61,140 nucleotides of DNA from Arcobacter sp. EP1 (GCA_001655195.1 LPNY01000199.1:25030-86169), one strand, 5' to 3'. Positions 17,889-27,906 are shown, numbered from the stretch's first letter. Numbers and translations: made by a program. Notes: a model not told the origin generated them from the letters alone.

Positions 17889-19493
17889 TTAGCCTAAAAT
17901 ACTTGCTTCTTCATACATTGCTTTTGCTGTTTTTTCAGTCTCCACAATAATATGAGAAAGTTTTAACCTACGTAAACGTTCTTTTTCTTCATATTTATTA
18001 ACTTTTACAATGGTTTTTTTATCCTGTGCCATATCTTTTACTACTTCACAAATATGTAAGAGTTTTTCACTATCTCCTACAGATATGATAACAGAATTTG
18101 CATTTTTTATATTAACTGATTTTAGAATCTCTTTTTTAGAGGCATTTCCATATATAACGGGTAGACCTTGTTTTTGGGATGCTATTACAGTTTTAATATC
18201 ACTTTCAATGGCAATGAATTTTTCGCCATTTTCTTTAATAAGTTTAGCAATGTTTTTCCCTAATCTTCCAAAACCAATTAAAATAATATGATCTTCTAAC
18301 TGCTCTTGGGGGATTTCACTCATCTCTTTTTTTCGATCTTTTTTATTATTTAAAATATTAACAATGGTTGAGAGGTTTTTTAGCACAAAAGGTGTCATAA
18401 TCATCGAGACAACAACTGTTACAATGAGTATTTGTCCTAAAGTTGGGTCAATTAAATCTCGGGCAAAAGACAATTCAAATATTACAAGGGCAAACTCACC
18501 TAACTGAAACAGTGAAACTGCCGTTTTAAGGGAAGTTCTCTTTGTTGATGTAAATCGCATAATTACAAATAAAATTACCACTTTTACAATAATCAATAAA
18601 GGAAGCAGTAAAAGAATACTGCCTAAGTTCTCATAAATAATATGAAAATCAAGTTGCATACCCACAGTAATAAAGAAGATACCTAATAATAAATCCCTAA
18701 AAGGTATTAAATCAGCTTCAACTTGGTGTTTATAGTGAGTCTCCGCAATCATCATACCTGCTACAAATGCTCCTAGTGAATAAGAAAATCCAAAAAGGTG
18801 TGCTAAATAAGAGGTTCCAATAACTAACAGCAAAATTGAACTAATAAAAATCTCATTTGATTTTGTTTTGGCAACATTAAATAAAAAGGGCTCTAAAAGA
18901 TACTTTCCAACAAGATAAAGACCAATTAATAGAATCGTAGCGTCAATAAAGGTTTGGGTTAACAAAGAACCAACCGTTTGATTTTCTGTAGAAAAAATAG
19001 TAATCATCAGTAAAATAGGAATTACTGCAATATCTTGAAAAAGCAGTACTCCTAATACTTTTCGCCCATAAAGTTTATTGATATCACCACTCTCATTTAG
19101 CACTTTTAGTACAATTGCCGTTGAAGATAAAGCCAAAGCCAAGCCAATAATTATGGCTGATTTTAACGTAATATCAAAAAAATAGTGGCCTAATAATGTA
19201 AAAAATAGTGCCGTTACAACGACTTGGGACATTCCATAAAGGAAGACCTCTTTTCTCATTTTAATAAGATGTTTCATCGAGAATTCTAATCCAATGGTAA
19301 ACATTAGAAACACAACTCCAAACTCAGCAATCTGTTTTAGGTCATGATTGTGCACAGCATCATGTAGATGAAAACCATAGGCTATTATGGTACCTGTGGT
19401 AATATACCCTATGATTGTAGGGATTCCAAACTTTTTTAATACAATATTTAATACCGTTGCACATAGTAGTGTAAATATAATAATCTCTAACAT
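17889..19493 (-). CDS. CPA2 cation:proton antiporter with TrkA-N domain (KefB/KefC-like)
   Basis: 534 aa. About 12 membrane segments cover residues 1-380, with TIIGYITTGTII, GVVFLMFTIGLEFS and LLFQDIAVIPIL; the last has QD where electrogenic members have DD. A cytoplasmic Rossmann domain follows (HIILIGFGRLGKNIAKLI, GxGxxG-type, with IAIESD at strand 2). KefB/C-like proteins export potassium or exchange cations for protons. It lies between nhaA (11 bp) and the CBS protein (10 bp). The substrate ion cannot be read from the sequence. Confidence 0.9.
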   Translation of the reverse strand: MLEIIIFTLLCATVLNIVLKKFGIPTIIGYITTGTIIAYGFHLHDAVHNHDLKQIAEFGVVFLMFTIGLEFSMKHLIKMRKEVFLYGMSQVVVTALFFTLLGHYFFDITLKSAIIIGLALALSSTAIVLKVLNESGDINKLYGRKVLGVLLFQDIAVIPILLMITIFSTENQTVGSLLTQTFIDATILLIGLYLVGKYLLEPFLFNVAKTKSNEIFISSILLLVIGTSYLAHLFGFSYSLGAFVAGMMIAETHYKHQVEADLIPFRDLLLGIFFITVGMQLDFHIIYENLGSILLLLPLLIIVKVVILFVIMRFTSTKRTSLKTAVSLFQLGEFALVIFELSFARDLIDPTLGQILIVTVVVSMIMTPFVLKNLSTIVNILNNKKDRKKEMSEIPQEQLEDHIILIGFGRLGKNIAKLIKENGEKFIAIESDIKTVIASQKQGLPVIYGNASKKEILKSVNIKNANSVIISVGDSEKLLHICEVVKDMAQDKKTIVKVNKYEEKERLRRLKLSHIIVETEKTAKAMYEEASILG

Positions 19494-19504
19494 TGTTATG
19501 CCTT

Positions 19505-20782
19505 TTAATTGTGGGCTCGAAGTATTAATAATACTCCGATTACTCCAGCAATAAATGATGCAATGAAAATTGCAATTTTAACAGCGCTTACTACAACTGG
19601 GTCTAAGAAAGCCAACTGAGTAATAAAAATAGACATAGTAAAACCAATACCACCTAAAAAACCTACTGCGCCAATTTCACTCCAGCTAAGATTATCAGGT
19701 TTCTTAACCATATTAAACCTATCAACTAAATAGGTAAATCCTATAATTCCTAACGGTTTTCCAACTAACAGTCCAAAAACAACCCCTAGAACAATCATAA
19801 GATTTTGAGAAACTGCTGAAAAATCTAAAACAACACCTGCATTTGAAAATGCGAACAGTGGCATAATAAAAAATGCCGTCATCCAGTGTAATCGATGTTC
19901 TAACTTTAAAAGAGGATTTTGAACCTTGTCATATTTATAGGCGATATCCTCTAGAATTTCCATTTGCTTGTGATTTAAAAGAGGAATATCATCAATATTT
20001 TTTTCAAACTCATCCACTAAGTTTTTAGTATTGTTAATAAACTCTTTTTCATTTACATCAGGTCGAATTGGAATAACAAAAGCTAAAAGAACTCCAGCAA
20101 TTGTTGCATGTACACCAATAGAGTGTATAAATATCCATAATGCTATTCCTAAAACCATATAAGGAATCAATGAGCTAACTTTTTTTAGGTTAAATATCCA
20201 TAATGCCGCATATACTAATGATGCGTAAAGAAAGTACTCAAATTGTAACTCTCCAGTGTAAACCGTAGCAACCACCATAACTGCACCTAAATCATCCACA
20301 ACGGCCAATGCCACTAAGAAAAGTTTTAATGCAGGATTCACACGTTTTCCTAAAAGCATCAAAATACCTAAAGCAAATGCAATATCTGTTGCCATTGGAA
20401 CACCAAATCCTTTTGGATTGTCCATATTAAAGAAAACATAAATCAGTGCAGGAATGACCATACCACCAATCGCTGCGACAATTGGAAAGCTAGCTTTTTC
20501 AACAGAAGAGAGTTCTCCAATTAAGAGTTCTCTTTTTATCTCTAATCCCACCATTAAAAAAAACAGTGCCATAAGTCCGTCATTAATCCAATACATTAAA
20601 CTCATAGAGATTGTTTTATCCCCTAAAGTTACTCCAAAATTTTTATTCCATAACTCAAAATAGTTATCACTCAATGCAGAGTTTGCAATTATTACTGCTG
20701 ACAATGTTGCAATAAAAAGTAAAATACCACTGAAGGATTCACTTTTAATAAAACGTTGTATCATTTGAATTTGTGTTGCCAT
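19505..20782 (-). CDS. nhaA: NhaA Na+/H+ antiporter
   Basis: 425 aa from ATG 20782, preferred over ATG 20797 because GAGG lies 6 nt before it. Diagnostic blocks are DGLMALFFLMVGLEIKRE, the ion-binding ATDIAFALGIL and ALAVVDDLGAVMVVA with the paired Asp, and LGGIGFTMSIFI. It exports sodium using the proton gradient. A cytoplasmic loop of about 65 residues (NEKEFINNTKNLVDEF onward) is typical of this lineage. It is downstream of a two-component system and upstream of a CPA2 antiporter. Confidence 0.95.
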   Translation of the reverse strand: MATQIQMIQRFIKSESFSGILLFIATLSAVIIANSALSDNYFELWNKNFGVTLGDKTISMSLMYWINDGLMALFFLMVGLEIKRELLIGELSSVEKASFPIVAAIGGMVIPALIYVFFNMDNPKGFGVPMATDIAFALGILMLLGKRVNPALKLFLVALAVVDDLGAVMVVATVYTGELQFEYFLYASLVYAALWIFNLKKVSSLIPYMVLGIALWIFIHSIGVHATIAGVLLAFVIPIRPDVNEKEFINNTKNLVDEFEKNIDDIPLLNHKQMEILEDIAYKYDKVQNPLLKLEHRLHWMTAFFIMPLFAFSNAGVVLDFSAVSQNLMIVLGVVFGLLVGKPLGIIGFTYLVDRFNMVKKPDNLSWSEIGAVGFLGGIGFTMSIFITQLAFLDPVVVSAVKIAIFIASFIAGVIGVLLILRAHN

Positions 20783-20826
20783 TGTGCACCTCATCATTTA
20801 AATATATAAGATACTATATAGGAACT

Positions 20827-20859
20827 CTGTCAATTCACCTAGGTAAGGTTTATTGACAG
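20827..20859. promoter_or_regulatory. Inverted repeat upstream of nhaA
   Basis: CTGTCAAT (20827-20834) and ATTGACAG (20852-20859) form a perfect inverted pair with a 17-nt spacer, and a third TTGACA is at 20864-20869. It lies between the kinase stop (20872) and the nhaA start. It is a candidate operator, or a -35 element for nhaA on the minus strand. Confidence 0.4.
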
Positions 20860-20871
20860 TTTCTTGACAAT

Positions 20872-22257
20872 TTAATTAAAGTCTATTTGAAAGATATTGT
20901 GGTTGTTTTTATGTTTGAGGTCAATAGTATAACTGTGAAGCTGTAATATTTTCATAACAATATTCAATCCAAGCCCATGACCTGTTTGTTGGTTAGGCTC
21001 TCTGGTAAAGGGTTGTATATAATAAACCAAATTTTTAGAGAGTTTCTTCGCGTTGTTTTTTATAAGCAGACGATTATTTTCAGTAATAATATAAATTGGA
21101 TACGAATCACTATATTTAATAGCATTATCTATCAAGTTTTTAATGGCTAACGTCATATAATAAAAGTCCGCATTAAGCTCAAAATCATCTTTTATGTCAA
21201 TATTAACAATAGATTCATCTTCAATGGAGAGTTTAGATAATGCTTCTAATATCAATGTCGTTATTTTAAATTGAGTTTTATTCAAAGTTGCAAAGTTAAG
21301 TTTTTCTCTCTCTAATAGTTTATTGGTTAACTCTTCAATATCATAAAAAACTTGGTTAATATCTTTGACTGTTTGGTTATCTTGTGATGATTTAATTTTT
21401 TCTATTAAAAACTTTCCTTTAGTAATAGGAGTTTTTAACTCATGGCTAATATTTCGTAATAACTCCTCTCTTGAGCTTATCATGTCATCTTTTTGTTGTA
21501 AATAGGTATTGAGATTTTTGGTGATTTCACTAAGTTCCGTTCCTTTTTCCATATCAACTTTAATTGTTTTGTCATTGTTATGTAACAAAGAAAGAATTGC
21601 TTCATTCATCTTACTCAAGGAGGATTTAATATGGTTGATAAGTTTTGTTGAAATAATAAACGAAAGACTAAAGGCAATAAAAATCAATATGATTAACTCT
21701 AGTTTGATTTTGGCAATAAAATCTTCTCGTTCTTGTTCTGCTAAATTTAGTCTGTTTTGTAAATAGGTTATCTCCTCTTCAATCAACACTTCACTATTGC
21801 TACTGAGGTTTTTAAAGTTTTTATTAAAACTATTCAAAGTAGACTCTATGGCATCTATTTTGATTAAGTTATCTAACTCTATTTCCATTGATGATTGCAT
21901 TAAAGCTAAATAACTAAAGATAGTCTTTAATCGTTTCTCTTCATTGGGGCTTTCTGTGTTAATTAAAACACTCTTTTTTATTTCCCATAGCTGTTTAAAT
22001 AAAAACTTGGCACTTTTTTTTCGTTCATTAACAATCACTTCTTTTTTTCTATCAACAATAATATCCACAACTAACCATGCAAAAGAACGATTGAGCTCTT
22101 TGATTTTCTCAACACGACGAATCTGTTCATAACGATGATTTTGTAATTCATGTATGACATTGAGGTTATAGGTAGCATAAAAGAATATTCCTATAATAAA
22201 GAGTGTGATTAACAGTACTAAAGTAAAAGCAGTGTAGAGTCTTCGTTTAATTGTCAT
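20872..22257 (-). CDS. Sensor histidine kinase, ArsS/CprS-like
   Basis: 461 aa. The two membrane segments are about residues 10-30 and 186-205. The region between them is about 155 residues, predicted helical and charged. A HAMP-type linker leads to the H-box SHELKTPITKGK with His272, the N-box AIKNLIDNAIKYS and the G-box GHGLGLNIVMKIL. It overlaps the response regulator gene by 11 bp. The H-box resembles that of the kinase at 5735-6931. Position just upstream of two cation/proton antiporters suggests sensing of pH, sodium or osmotic state (inference). Confidence 0.9.
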   Translation of the reverse strand: MTIKRRLYTAFTLVLLITLFIIGIFFYATYNLNVIHELQNHRYEQIRRVEKIKELNRSFAWLVVDIIVDRKKEVIVNERKKSAKFLFKQLWEIKKSVLINTESPNEEKRLKTIFSYLALMQSSMEIELDNLIKIDAIESTLNSFNKNFKNLSSNSEVLIEEEITYLQNRLNLAEQEREDFIAKIKLELIILIFIAFSLSFIISTKLINHIKSSLSKMNEAILSLLHNNDKTIKVDMEKGTELSEITKNLNTYLQQKDDMISSREELLRNISHELKTPITKGKFLIEKIKSSQDNQTVKDINQVFYDIEELTNKLLEREKLNFATLNKTQFKITTLILEALSKLSIEDESIVNIDIKDDFELNADFYYMTLAIKNLIDNAIKYSDSYPIYIITENNRLLIKNNAKKLSKNLVYYIQPFTREPNQQTGHGLGLNIVMKILQLHSYTIDLKHKNNHNIFQIDFN

Positions 22258-22924
22258 CGATAAATTTATACCCTATTCCCCAAACAGATTTAATATACTT
22301 AGAATCTTTTGAATCATCATCAATTTTAAATCGAATATTACTAATATGCATATCAATTGTTCGGTTTCTTGTATCTTCTTTCAAAGAACTGTTTCTTAAT
22401 ATCTCTTCTCGTGAGATTACTTTGTTAGCATTATTAAGCAATAAAATAAAAATCTCTAATTCTATTTTAGTAAATTCAAGTTCACTATTATTCAAAAAGA
22501 TTTGGTTTGTATTTTTGTTCACCTTAAAATCACTTACCATAAAAAACTCATCATTAGCATAACGTTTTAATACAGCATTAATACGAAGTACTAACTCTCT
22601 TGGTTCATAGGGTTTTGACAAGTAGTCATCAACACCTAACTCATACCCATAGATTTTGTTTCCAATATCATCTCGTGCAGTGGAGATAATAATAGGCAAA
22701 GGATTAATGGCTTTGAGTTTTTTAAGTAAATCAAACCCATCCATATGAGGCAAACCTAAATCCAAAATCGCCAAAGCGTACTCTTGTGGGTTTTGTTCAT
22801 AGTCAGCCAGCGCTTCTAAAGGGTTATCAAAAGCATGACATACTAAATCGTAATCTTTTAAATACTCACATACTAACTGTTGTAAATTAATATCATCTTC
22901 TACTAGTAGAATTTTTTTTATCAC
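22247..22924 (-). CDS. OmpR/PhoB-family response regulator
   Basis: 225 aa starting at GTG with AGG upstream. The receiver has EDD near residue 10, Asp55 in LAILDLGLPHMDG, Thr in ISTAR and Lys104 in LSKPYEP. The winged-helix output domain has FTKIELEIFILLLNNANKVISREEIL and IRFKIDDDSKDSKYIKSVWGIGYKF. It overlaps its kinase and heads the run kinase-nhaA-CPA2-CBS. It is divergent from uvrA across 202 bp. Confidence 0.92.
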   Translation of the reverse strand: MIKKILLVEDDINLQQLVCEYLKDYDLVCHAFDNPLEALADYEQNPQEYALAILDLGLPHMDGFDLLKKLKAINPLPIIISTARDDIGNKIYGYELGVDDYLSKPYEPRELVLRINAVLKRYANDEFFMVSDFKVNKNTNQIFLNNSELEFTKIELEIFILLLNNANKVISREEILRNSSLKEDTRNRTIDMHISNIRFKIDDDSKDSKYIKSVWGIGYKFIDDN

Positions 22925-23126
22925 TAAAAGCCTTAATTACTATATTTGATACCCATTATACTTAAAAATTCAGTAGAGATAAAGAAGAGCAAATAATTAA
23001 CCTCATTTAATTAGCAAATTTTTAAAAGAGTCTAAACTTTTTTTATCACGCTAATTAAAATTTTCAATACTCCTTTAATAGTAGATTATGATATAATTAC
23101 AGCTTTATTTTTTTACGGGAACAACT

Positions 23127-25940
23127 ATGACAGATACAATTAAAATATACAATGCAAAAGAGAACAATTTAAAAAATATTAATCTTGAAATCCCAAAAAA
23201 CAAGCTTATTGTCTTTACAGGAATTTCAGGAAGTGGTAAGTCAACCCTTGCCTTTGATACTCTTTATGCAGAAGGTCAACGACGATACATTGAATCACTC
23301 TCTGCTTATGCTAGACAATTTTTAGATAAGGTTGGAAAACCTGATGTTGAAAGAATCGAAGGTTTAACACCTGCCATTGCCATTGATCAAAAAACAACCT
23401 CTAAAAATCCACGTTCAACAGTTGGTACTATTACTGAAGTGTATGATTACTTTAGACTTCTTTATGCTCGTATTGGAAAACAACACTGTCATAAATGTGG
23501 TGAACCCATATCACATATGAGTTCAACGGATGTTATCAATCAAGTAATGAGTCTGCCTCAAAACGCAAAACTTGTTATTTTAGCACCATTAGTTAACCGT
23601 AAAAAAGGAACCTTTGCTGATATGCTTGAAAGCTTACGTAACAAAGGTTATGTTAGAGCTATGATTGATGGGGTAATGGTTCGACTTGACGAAGATATTG
23701 AATTAGCAAAAACAAAAATGCATACTATTAAAGTTGTTATTGACAGAGTTGTTATCAAAGAAGAAAACGAACAACGAATTGCTTCTGATGTGGAAAAAGG
23801 TCTAAAAGAGAGTTTTGGTGAGCTGGAAGTTGAAGTTCTAAACCATGAAGATTTAGATATTGAAAAACATCACCACTACTCTGAACACATGGCATGTTTT
23901 GATTGTAAAATCTCTTTTGAACCCTTAGAGCCTTTATCATTTTCATTTAACTCACCTAAAGGAGCGTGTACTTCATGTGATGGGTTAGGGATTCGATATG
24001 CCTTGGATATGAAAAAAATTATTAATGAAGACCTACCTATTGATGAAGGTGCCGTTCGTATTATCTACGGATTTAACAAAGGGTACTATTTTAAAATGAT
24101 GAAAGCCTTTTGTGATGCGGCTAAAATTGATACCACTATTAAATTTTCAGAATTAGAAGAGTATGAGAGAAAAGCCATCTTACACGGAGGTGTAGAAGAA
24201 GCAAAATTCACGTGGAAACGACATAAGTTAACACGAAAATGGGAAGGTATCGTAAAGTTAGCCTATGACATGATAAAAGATGAAAAAGATATGGCAGAGT
24301 TTATGACAGAAAAAGGGTGTTCAGACTGTAATGCTAACCGTCTAAAACCCTCTTCTCAAGCAGTAAAAGTTGCCAATAAAACTATTGGTGAAATCATTAG
24401 TTTGCCTATTGAAGACTCCCATGCCTTTTTCCAAGATGAAAAAAACTTTGCTTATTTGAATGAACAAAATCAAATGATTGCAGCACCAATTTTAAAAGAG
24501 ATTAAAGAGAGAATCTTTTTCTTACATGATGTGGGACTAGGTTATATTACCCTAGGACGGGACGCTAGAACTATTTCAGGAGGAGAAGCCCAACGGATTA
24601 GAGTTGCCTCACAAATTGGTTCAGGATTAACAGGAGTTATGTATGTTTTAGATGAACCTTCTATTGGTCTACATGAACGTGATACGTCAAAACTGATTAA
24701 AACCCTAAAAGCCCTACAAGAAAAAGGTAACACCGTTATTGTTGTTGAACATGATAAAGAGACAATTGAAGCGGCTGATTTTGTCGTAGATATAGGACCA
24801 AAAGCTGGTAAATTTGGCGGAGAGATTGTTTTTGCTGGAAGCTTAGCAAAAATGAAACGAGCCAAAACCCTAACAGCACAATATGTTACCGGTAAAAAGA
24901 AGATTAACTATGTTCACAATCGACCTCAAGAGGATTTTATTGCTATTCAAAATGTAAATATTAATAATATTCAAAATCTTGATGTTCAAATTCCACTTAA
25001 AAACCTTTGTGCAATTACAGGAGTTTCAGGGAGTGGTAAATCATCACTGATTTTACAAACCCTACTTCCAGTAGCCAAAGAGTTGCTCAACCACGCAAAA
25101 AAAGTACAAAAAGTCGATGGTGTAAGTATTGATGGGTTAGAAAAACTGGATAAAGTTATCTATTTAGACCAAAGCCCAATTGGAAGAACACCACGTTCAA
25201 ATCCTGCAACCTATACAGGACTAATGGATGAAATACGAACACTCTTTTCTAAAACAAAAGAGTCACAACTAAGAGGTTACGCTATTGGTCGATTCTCTTT
25301 TAACGTAAAAGGTGGTCGATGTGAGAAATGTCAAGGTGAAGGTGAAATTAAAATCGAAATGCACTTTTTGCCAGATATTATGGTTAAATGTGATGATTGT
25401 CAAGGACAACGTTATAATGCCCAAACCTTAGAGATATTATACAAAGGAAAAAGTATTGCCGATGTATTAAATATGAGTGTAGATGAAGCCTTGGAATTCT
25501 TTATTAAAGTGCCTAAAATCAAAGCAAAATTACAAACACTCTCAGATGTGGGTCTTGGATACATTACCTTGGGGCAAAATGCGGTTACTCTATCTGGTGG
25601 TGAAGCCCAACGAATAAAACTTTCTAAAGAGTTGAGTAAAAAAGATACAGGAAATACCCTCTATATTTTAGATGAACCTACAACGGGACTTCATTTTAGT
25701 GATGTAGATAGACTGACAAAAGTACTGCACCATCTTGTTGAGTTAGGAAACTCAGTACTTGTAATTGAACACAATCTTGATATTGTCAAAAACTCTGACT
25801 GGGTAATTGATATGGGTCCTGAAGGTGGAAGCAAAGGTGGAAATATCATTGCAGAAGGTACACCAGAAACATTAGCAGCAACCCATAAAAAAACAGGTTC
25901 TTATACCGGATACTATTTAGACAAAGAGATTAACCAATGA
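23127..25940 (+). CDS. uvrA: UvrA, excinuclease ABC subunit A
   Basis: 937 aa, full length. It has two ABC ATPase modules: Walker A FTGISGSGKSTLAFD near residue 33 and ITGVSGSGKSSLILQ in the second half. Signatures are TISGGEAQRIRVASQ and TLSGGEAQRIKLSKEL, and zinc modules include CHKCGEPISH, CFDCKISF with CTSCDGLG, and CEKCQGEGEIKIE with CDDCQGQRY. It recognises DNA damage and loads UvrB in nucleotide excision repair. TATAAT at 23092-23097 may be its -10 element. The DUF309 gene overlaps the end by 4 bp. Confidence 0.98.
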   Translation: MTDTIKIYNAKENNLKNINLEIPKNKLIVFTGISGSGKSTLAFDTLYAEGQRRYIESLSAYARQFLDKVGKPDVERIEGLTPAIAIDQKTTSKNPRSTVGTITEVYDYFRLLYARIGKQHCHKCGEPISHMSSTDVINQVMSLPQNAKLVILAPLVNRKKGTFADMLESLRNKGYVRAMIDGVMVRLDEDIELAKTKMHTIKVVIDRVVIKEENEQRIASDVEKGLKESFGELEVEVLNHEDLDIEKHHHYSEHMACFDCKISFEPLEPLSFSFNSPKGACTSCDGLGIRYALDMKKIINEDLPIDEGAVRIIYGFNKGYYFKMMKAFCDAAKIDTTIKFSELEEYERKAILHGGVEEAKFTWKRHKLTRKWEGIVKLAYDMIKDEKDMAEFMTEKGCSDCNANRLKPSSQAVKVANKTIGEIISLPIEDSHAFFQDEKNFAYLNEQNQMIAAPILKEIKERIFFLHDVGLGYITLGRDARTISGGEAQRIRVASQIGSGLTGVMYVLDEPSIGLHERDTSKLIKTLKALQEKGNTVIVVEHDKETIEAADFVVDIGPKAGKFGGEIVFAGSLAKMKRAKTLTAQYVTGKKKINYVHNRPQEDFIAIQNVNINNIQNLDVQIPLKNLCAITGVSGSGKSSLILQTLLPVAKELLNHAKKVQKVDGVSIDGLEKLDKVIYLDQSPIGRTPRSNPATYTGLMDEIRTLFSKTKESQLRGYAIGRFSFNVKGGRCEKCQGEGEIKIEMHFLPDIMVKCDDCQGQRYNAQTLEILYKGKSIADVLNMSVDEALEFFIKVPKIKAKLQTLSDVGLGYITLGQNAVTLSGGEAQRIKLSKELSKKDTGNTLYILDEPTTGLHFSDVDRLTKVLHHLVELGNSVLVIEHNLDIVKNSDWVIDMGPEGGSKGGNIIAEGTPETLAATHKKTGSYTGYYLDKEINQ

Positions 25941-26257
25941 GTGGAATCAACGCCTTTAACCAAGCCATCATCGATCATGAGTTCGTAGAAGCCCATGAGT
26001 TATTAGAGCATGACTGGAAAGATTTAAAAAAAGCAGGAAAAAAAGAGGAAGCAAAAGCACTAAAGGGACTTATCAATGGAGCAACAGCATTAGCTTTATA
26101 CCATATTAAAAACAGACCTGATGCTTATGTACGTATTTGGGAAGTATTTAAAAAGTATGAACCACTTTTACAAAGTGTGCAGTTAGATAATTTGGAAAAA
26201 TATCAAGAAGCAGCAAGACTGTTAAACAGTAAAAATGAAGAGTTAGTTCCTAAATAA
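25937..26257 (+). CDS. DUF309-family helical protein
   Basis: 106 aa. The family motif DHEFVEAHELLEHDWKDLKK is near the N-terminus, followed by LKGLINGATALALYHIKNRP. DUF309 proteins are small all-helical proteins with conserved His/Glu in the first motif; the biochemical role is unknown to me. It overlaps uvrA as ATGA, so it is translationally coupled. Confidence 0.85.
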   Translation: MSGINAFNQAIIDHEFVEAHELLEHDWKDLKKAGKKEEAKALKGLINGATALALYHIKNRPDAYVRIWEVFKKYEPLLQSVQLDNLEKYQEAARLLNSKNEELVPK

Positions 26258-26298
26258 AAGTTTTGAGCACTGTTTTAATACAAGTTAAGAGAAAGTAT

Positions 26299-26655
26299 TT
26301 AGGAAGCTTCGCTAAGTTGCATCAAATGTGCTTTTAACTTCATCATTTCATCAGTAGGATATTGGTGTTCTAACTCACCTCGTTGTACTTTAACAAAAAA
26401 GTCTTTTGAGCTATTATTGTATCCGAAATTAAGATTAGTCAGCGTAAACTCTTGATAAGTAGTAGTATCAATTTTTGTCTGTTGTTTTGCTTCTTTAATT
26501 TCATCAGAATCTTTTATGCCTTTATATGAGATAACCTCTTCTGTTTCTCTTTCAGGTTTAAGATTTTGTAATTCCCTAGACTCGTTTATCGTCTGTATAT
26601 TTTGTTGGGAGTTAAATTGAAATTGTTCTAGTTTAGGTATTAGTCCAAATTCCAT
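26299..26655 (-). CDS. Unrecognised small hydrophilic protein
   Basis: 118 aa from ATG 26655, chosen because AAGGAGG lies 6 nt upstream; a longer ORF begins at 26697 without such a site. The middle is charged and probably disordered (Glu, Lys, Gln-rich). The C-terminal DFFVKVQRGELEHQYPTDEMMKLKAHL looks like a compact conserved segment. I do not recognise the family. It stands alone between DUF309 and the CNNM gene. Confidence 0.65.
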   Translation of the reverse strand: MEFGLIPKLEQFQFNSQQNIQTINESRELQNLKPERETEEVISYKGIKDSDEIKEAKQQTKIDTTTYQEFTLTNLNFGYNNSSKDFFVKVQRGELEHQYPTDEMMKLKAHLMQLSEAS

Positions 26656-26783
26656 GGCATCCTCCTTACGAAAACATTCTCTTACCCTATTATACAAAAA
26701 ATAGGGATTTTTGTCAAAATATTTTGTACTTTAAGCTTTTTGTGATATTATATGTTGTTAATTATCTTAAAGGAGAAAACACT

Positions 26784-26837
26784 TTGGAAGACAGTTCCCA
26801 GAGGCAGAATTTAAATTTAGAAAGTAGTAGGTCATAA
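26784..26837 (+). CDS. 17-codon upstream ORF (possible leader peptide) before the CNNM/CorC gene
   Basis: A TTG start with a near-ideal AAAGGAG 8 nt upstream opens MEDSSQRQNLNLESSRS and stops as TAATG, overlapping the ATG of the CNNM gene. The CNNM gene itself has only a weak AGG. This suggests translational coupling, or a leader peptide controlling the downstream gene. The peptide is hydrophilic with no membrane segment. It could instead be a chance frame. Confidence 0.45.
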   Translation: MEDSSQRQNLNLESSRS

Positions 26838-27892
26838 TGGACATTTTAATACTACTATTTGTACTTGTTATTGGCGTTTCATTTCTTTGCTCTATTTTAG
26901 AGTCTATCATTTTATCTACAAACATGTCATATATTTCAGTTTTAGAAAAAGAGAACCCAAAATCGGGTGTTCTACTCAAAAAGCTCAAAACAGATATTGA
27001 TAAATCTATTGCATCCATTCTTATATTAAATACTATTGCAAATACTCTTGGTGCAACAGCTATTGGTGTTCAAGCCCAAACAGTTTTTGAAGGTAATCCT
27101 AACTTTGTTATGATTGTTTCTATTGCATTGACGTTTATGATTCTATTTGTTGCTGAAATTATCCCAAAAACAATTGGTGCGATTTACTGGAAGCAGTTAG
27201 CTCCCTTAGCAGCTCTTATTATTAACTTTTTTATCTTTATTACCTATCCAATTATTATTATCACGCAATTTGTAACGAAAAAAATATCAAATGGAAATAC
27301 TAATATGGATTCCATTTCACGTGAAGAGCTTATTCACTCAACACTGCTTAGTGAAGAAGAAGGAGTTATTGGGGATTTAGAATCAGATATTATTGAAAAT
27401 GCATTATCTATTAATGCCATTAAGGTAAAAGATATTTTAACTCCACGTTCAGTTATGTATGCAATCAACAAAGGAACAAAAATCAAAGATATCTTGGAAG
27501 ATCGACGAACTTACAAGTTCTCACGGGTTCCGGTATTTGATGAAACCATTGATAATATTGTGGGTATTGTTCTAACTAAAAAACTTTTTAAACAAGCTAT
27601 TCGAGACAAAGATGTACCTATTGAGCAAATTATGATGCCAGTATTTACACTCAACGAAAATATTCCTGTATCAAAAGCACTTAATACTTTTATTAAAAAA
27701 CGAGAACATATGTTTATTGTTTTAGATAACTACGATCAAACAGAAGGTATCGTAACATTAGAAGATTGTATTGAAACACTACTTGGATTAGAAATCATGG
27801 ATGAATCTGATACAACAGCAGATATGAGAAAACTTGCTTTACAAAAAATGAAAGAGAAACGAAAAGAGAGAGAATCTAAACGAAACGTTTAG
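26837..27892 (+). CDS. CNNM/CorC-type membrane protein with CBS pair
   Basis: 351 aa. An N-terminal DUF21/CNNM domain has three to four membrane segments (LILLFVLVIGVSFLCSILES, ILILNTIANTLGATAIG, and FVAEIIPKTIGAIYW, the conserved PK motif). A CBS pair follows (VKDILTPRSVMYAI with FSRVPVFDETIDNIVGIVL, and VPIEQIMMPVFTLNENIP with HMFIVLDNYDQTEGIVTLED). The C-terminal CorC/HlyC domain of longer relatives is absent; a short basic tail ends it. Relatives are linked to magnesium or cobalt efflux. Confidence 0.88.
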   Translation: MDILILLFVLVIGVSFLCSILESIILSTNMSYISVLEKENPKSGVLLKKLKTDIDKSIASILILNTIANTLGATAIGVQAQTVFEGNPNFVMIVSIALTFMILFVAEIIPKTIGAIYWKQLAPLAALIINFFIFITYPIIIITQFVTKKISNGNTNMDSISREELIHSTLLSEEEGVIGDLESDIIENALSINAIKVKDILTPRSVMYAINKGTKIKDILEDRRTYKFSRVPVFDETIDNIVGIVLTKKLFKQAIRDKDVPIEQIMMPVFTLNENIPVSKALNTFIKKREHMFIVLDNYDQTEGIVTLEDCIETLLGLEIMDESDTTADMRKLALQKMKEKRKERESKRNV

Positions 27893-27906
27893 GCTCTTTC
27901 CTTATC

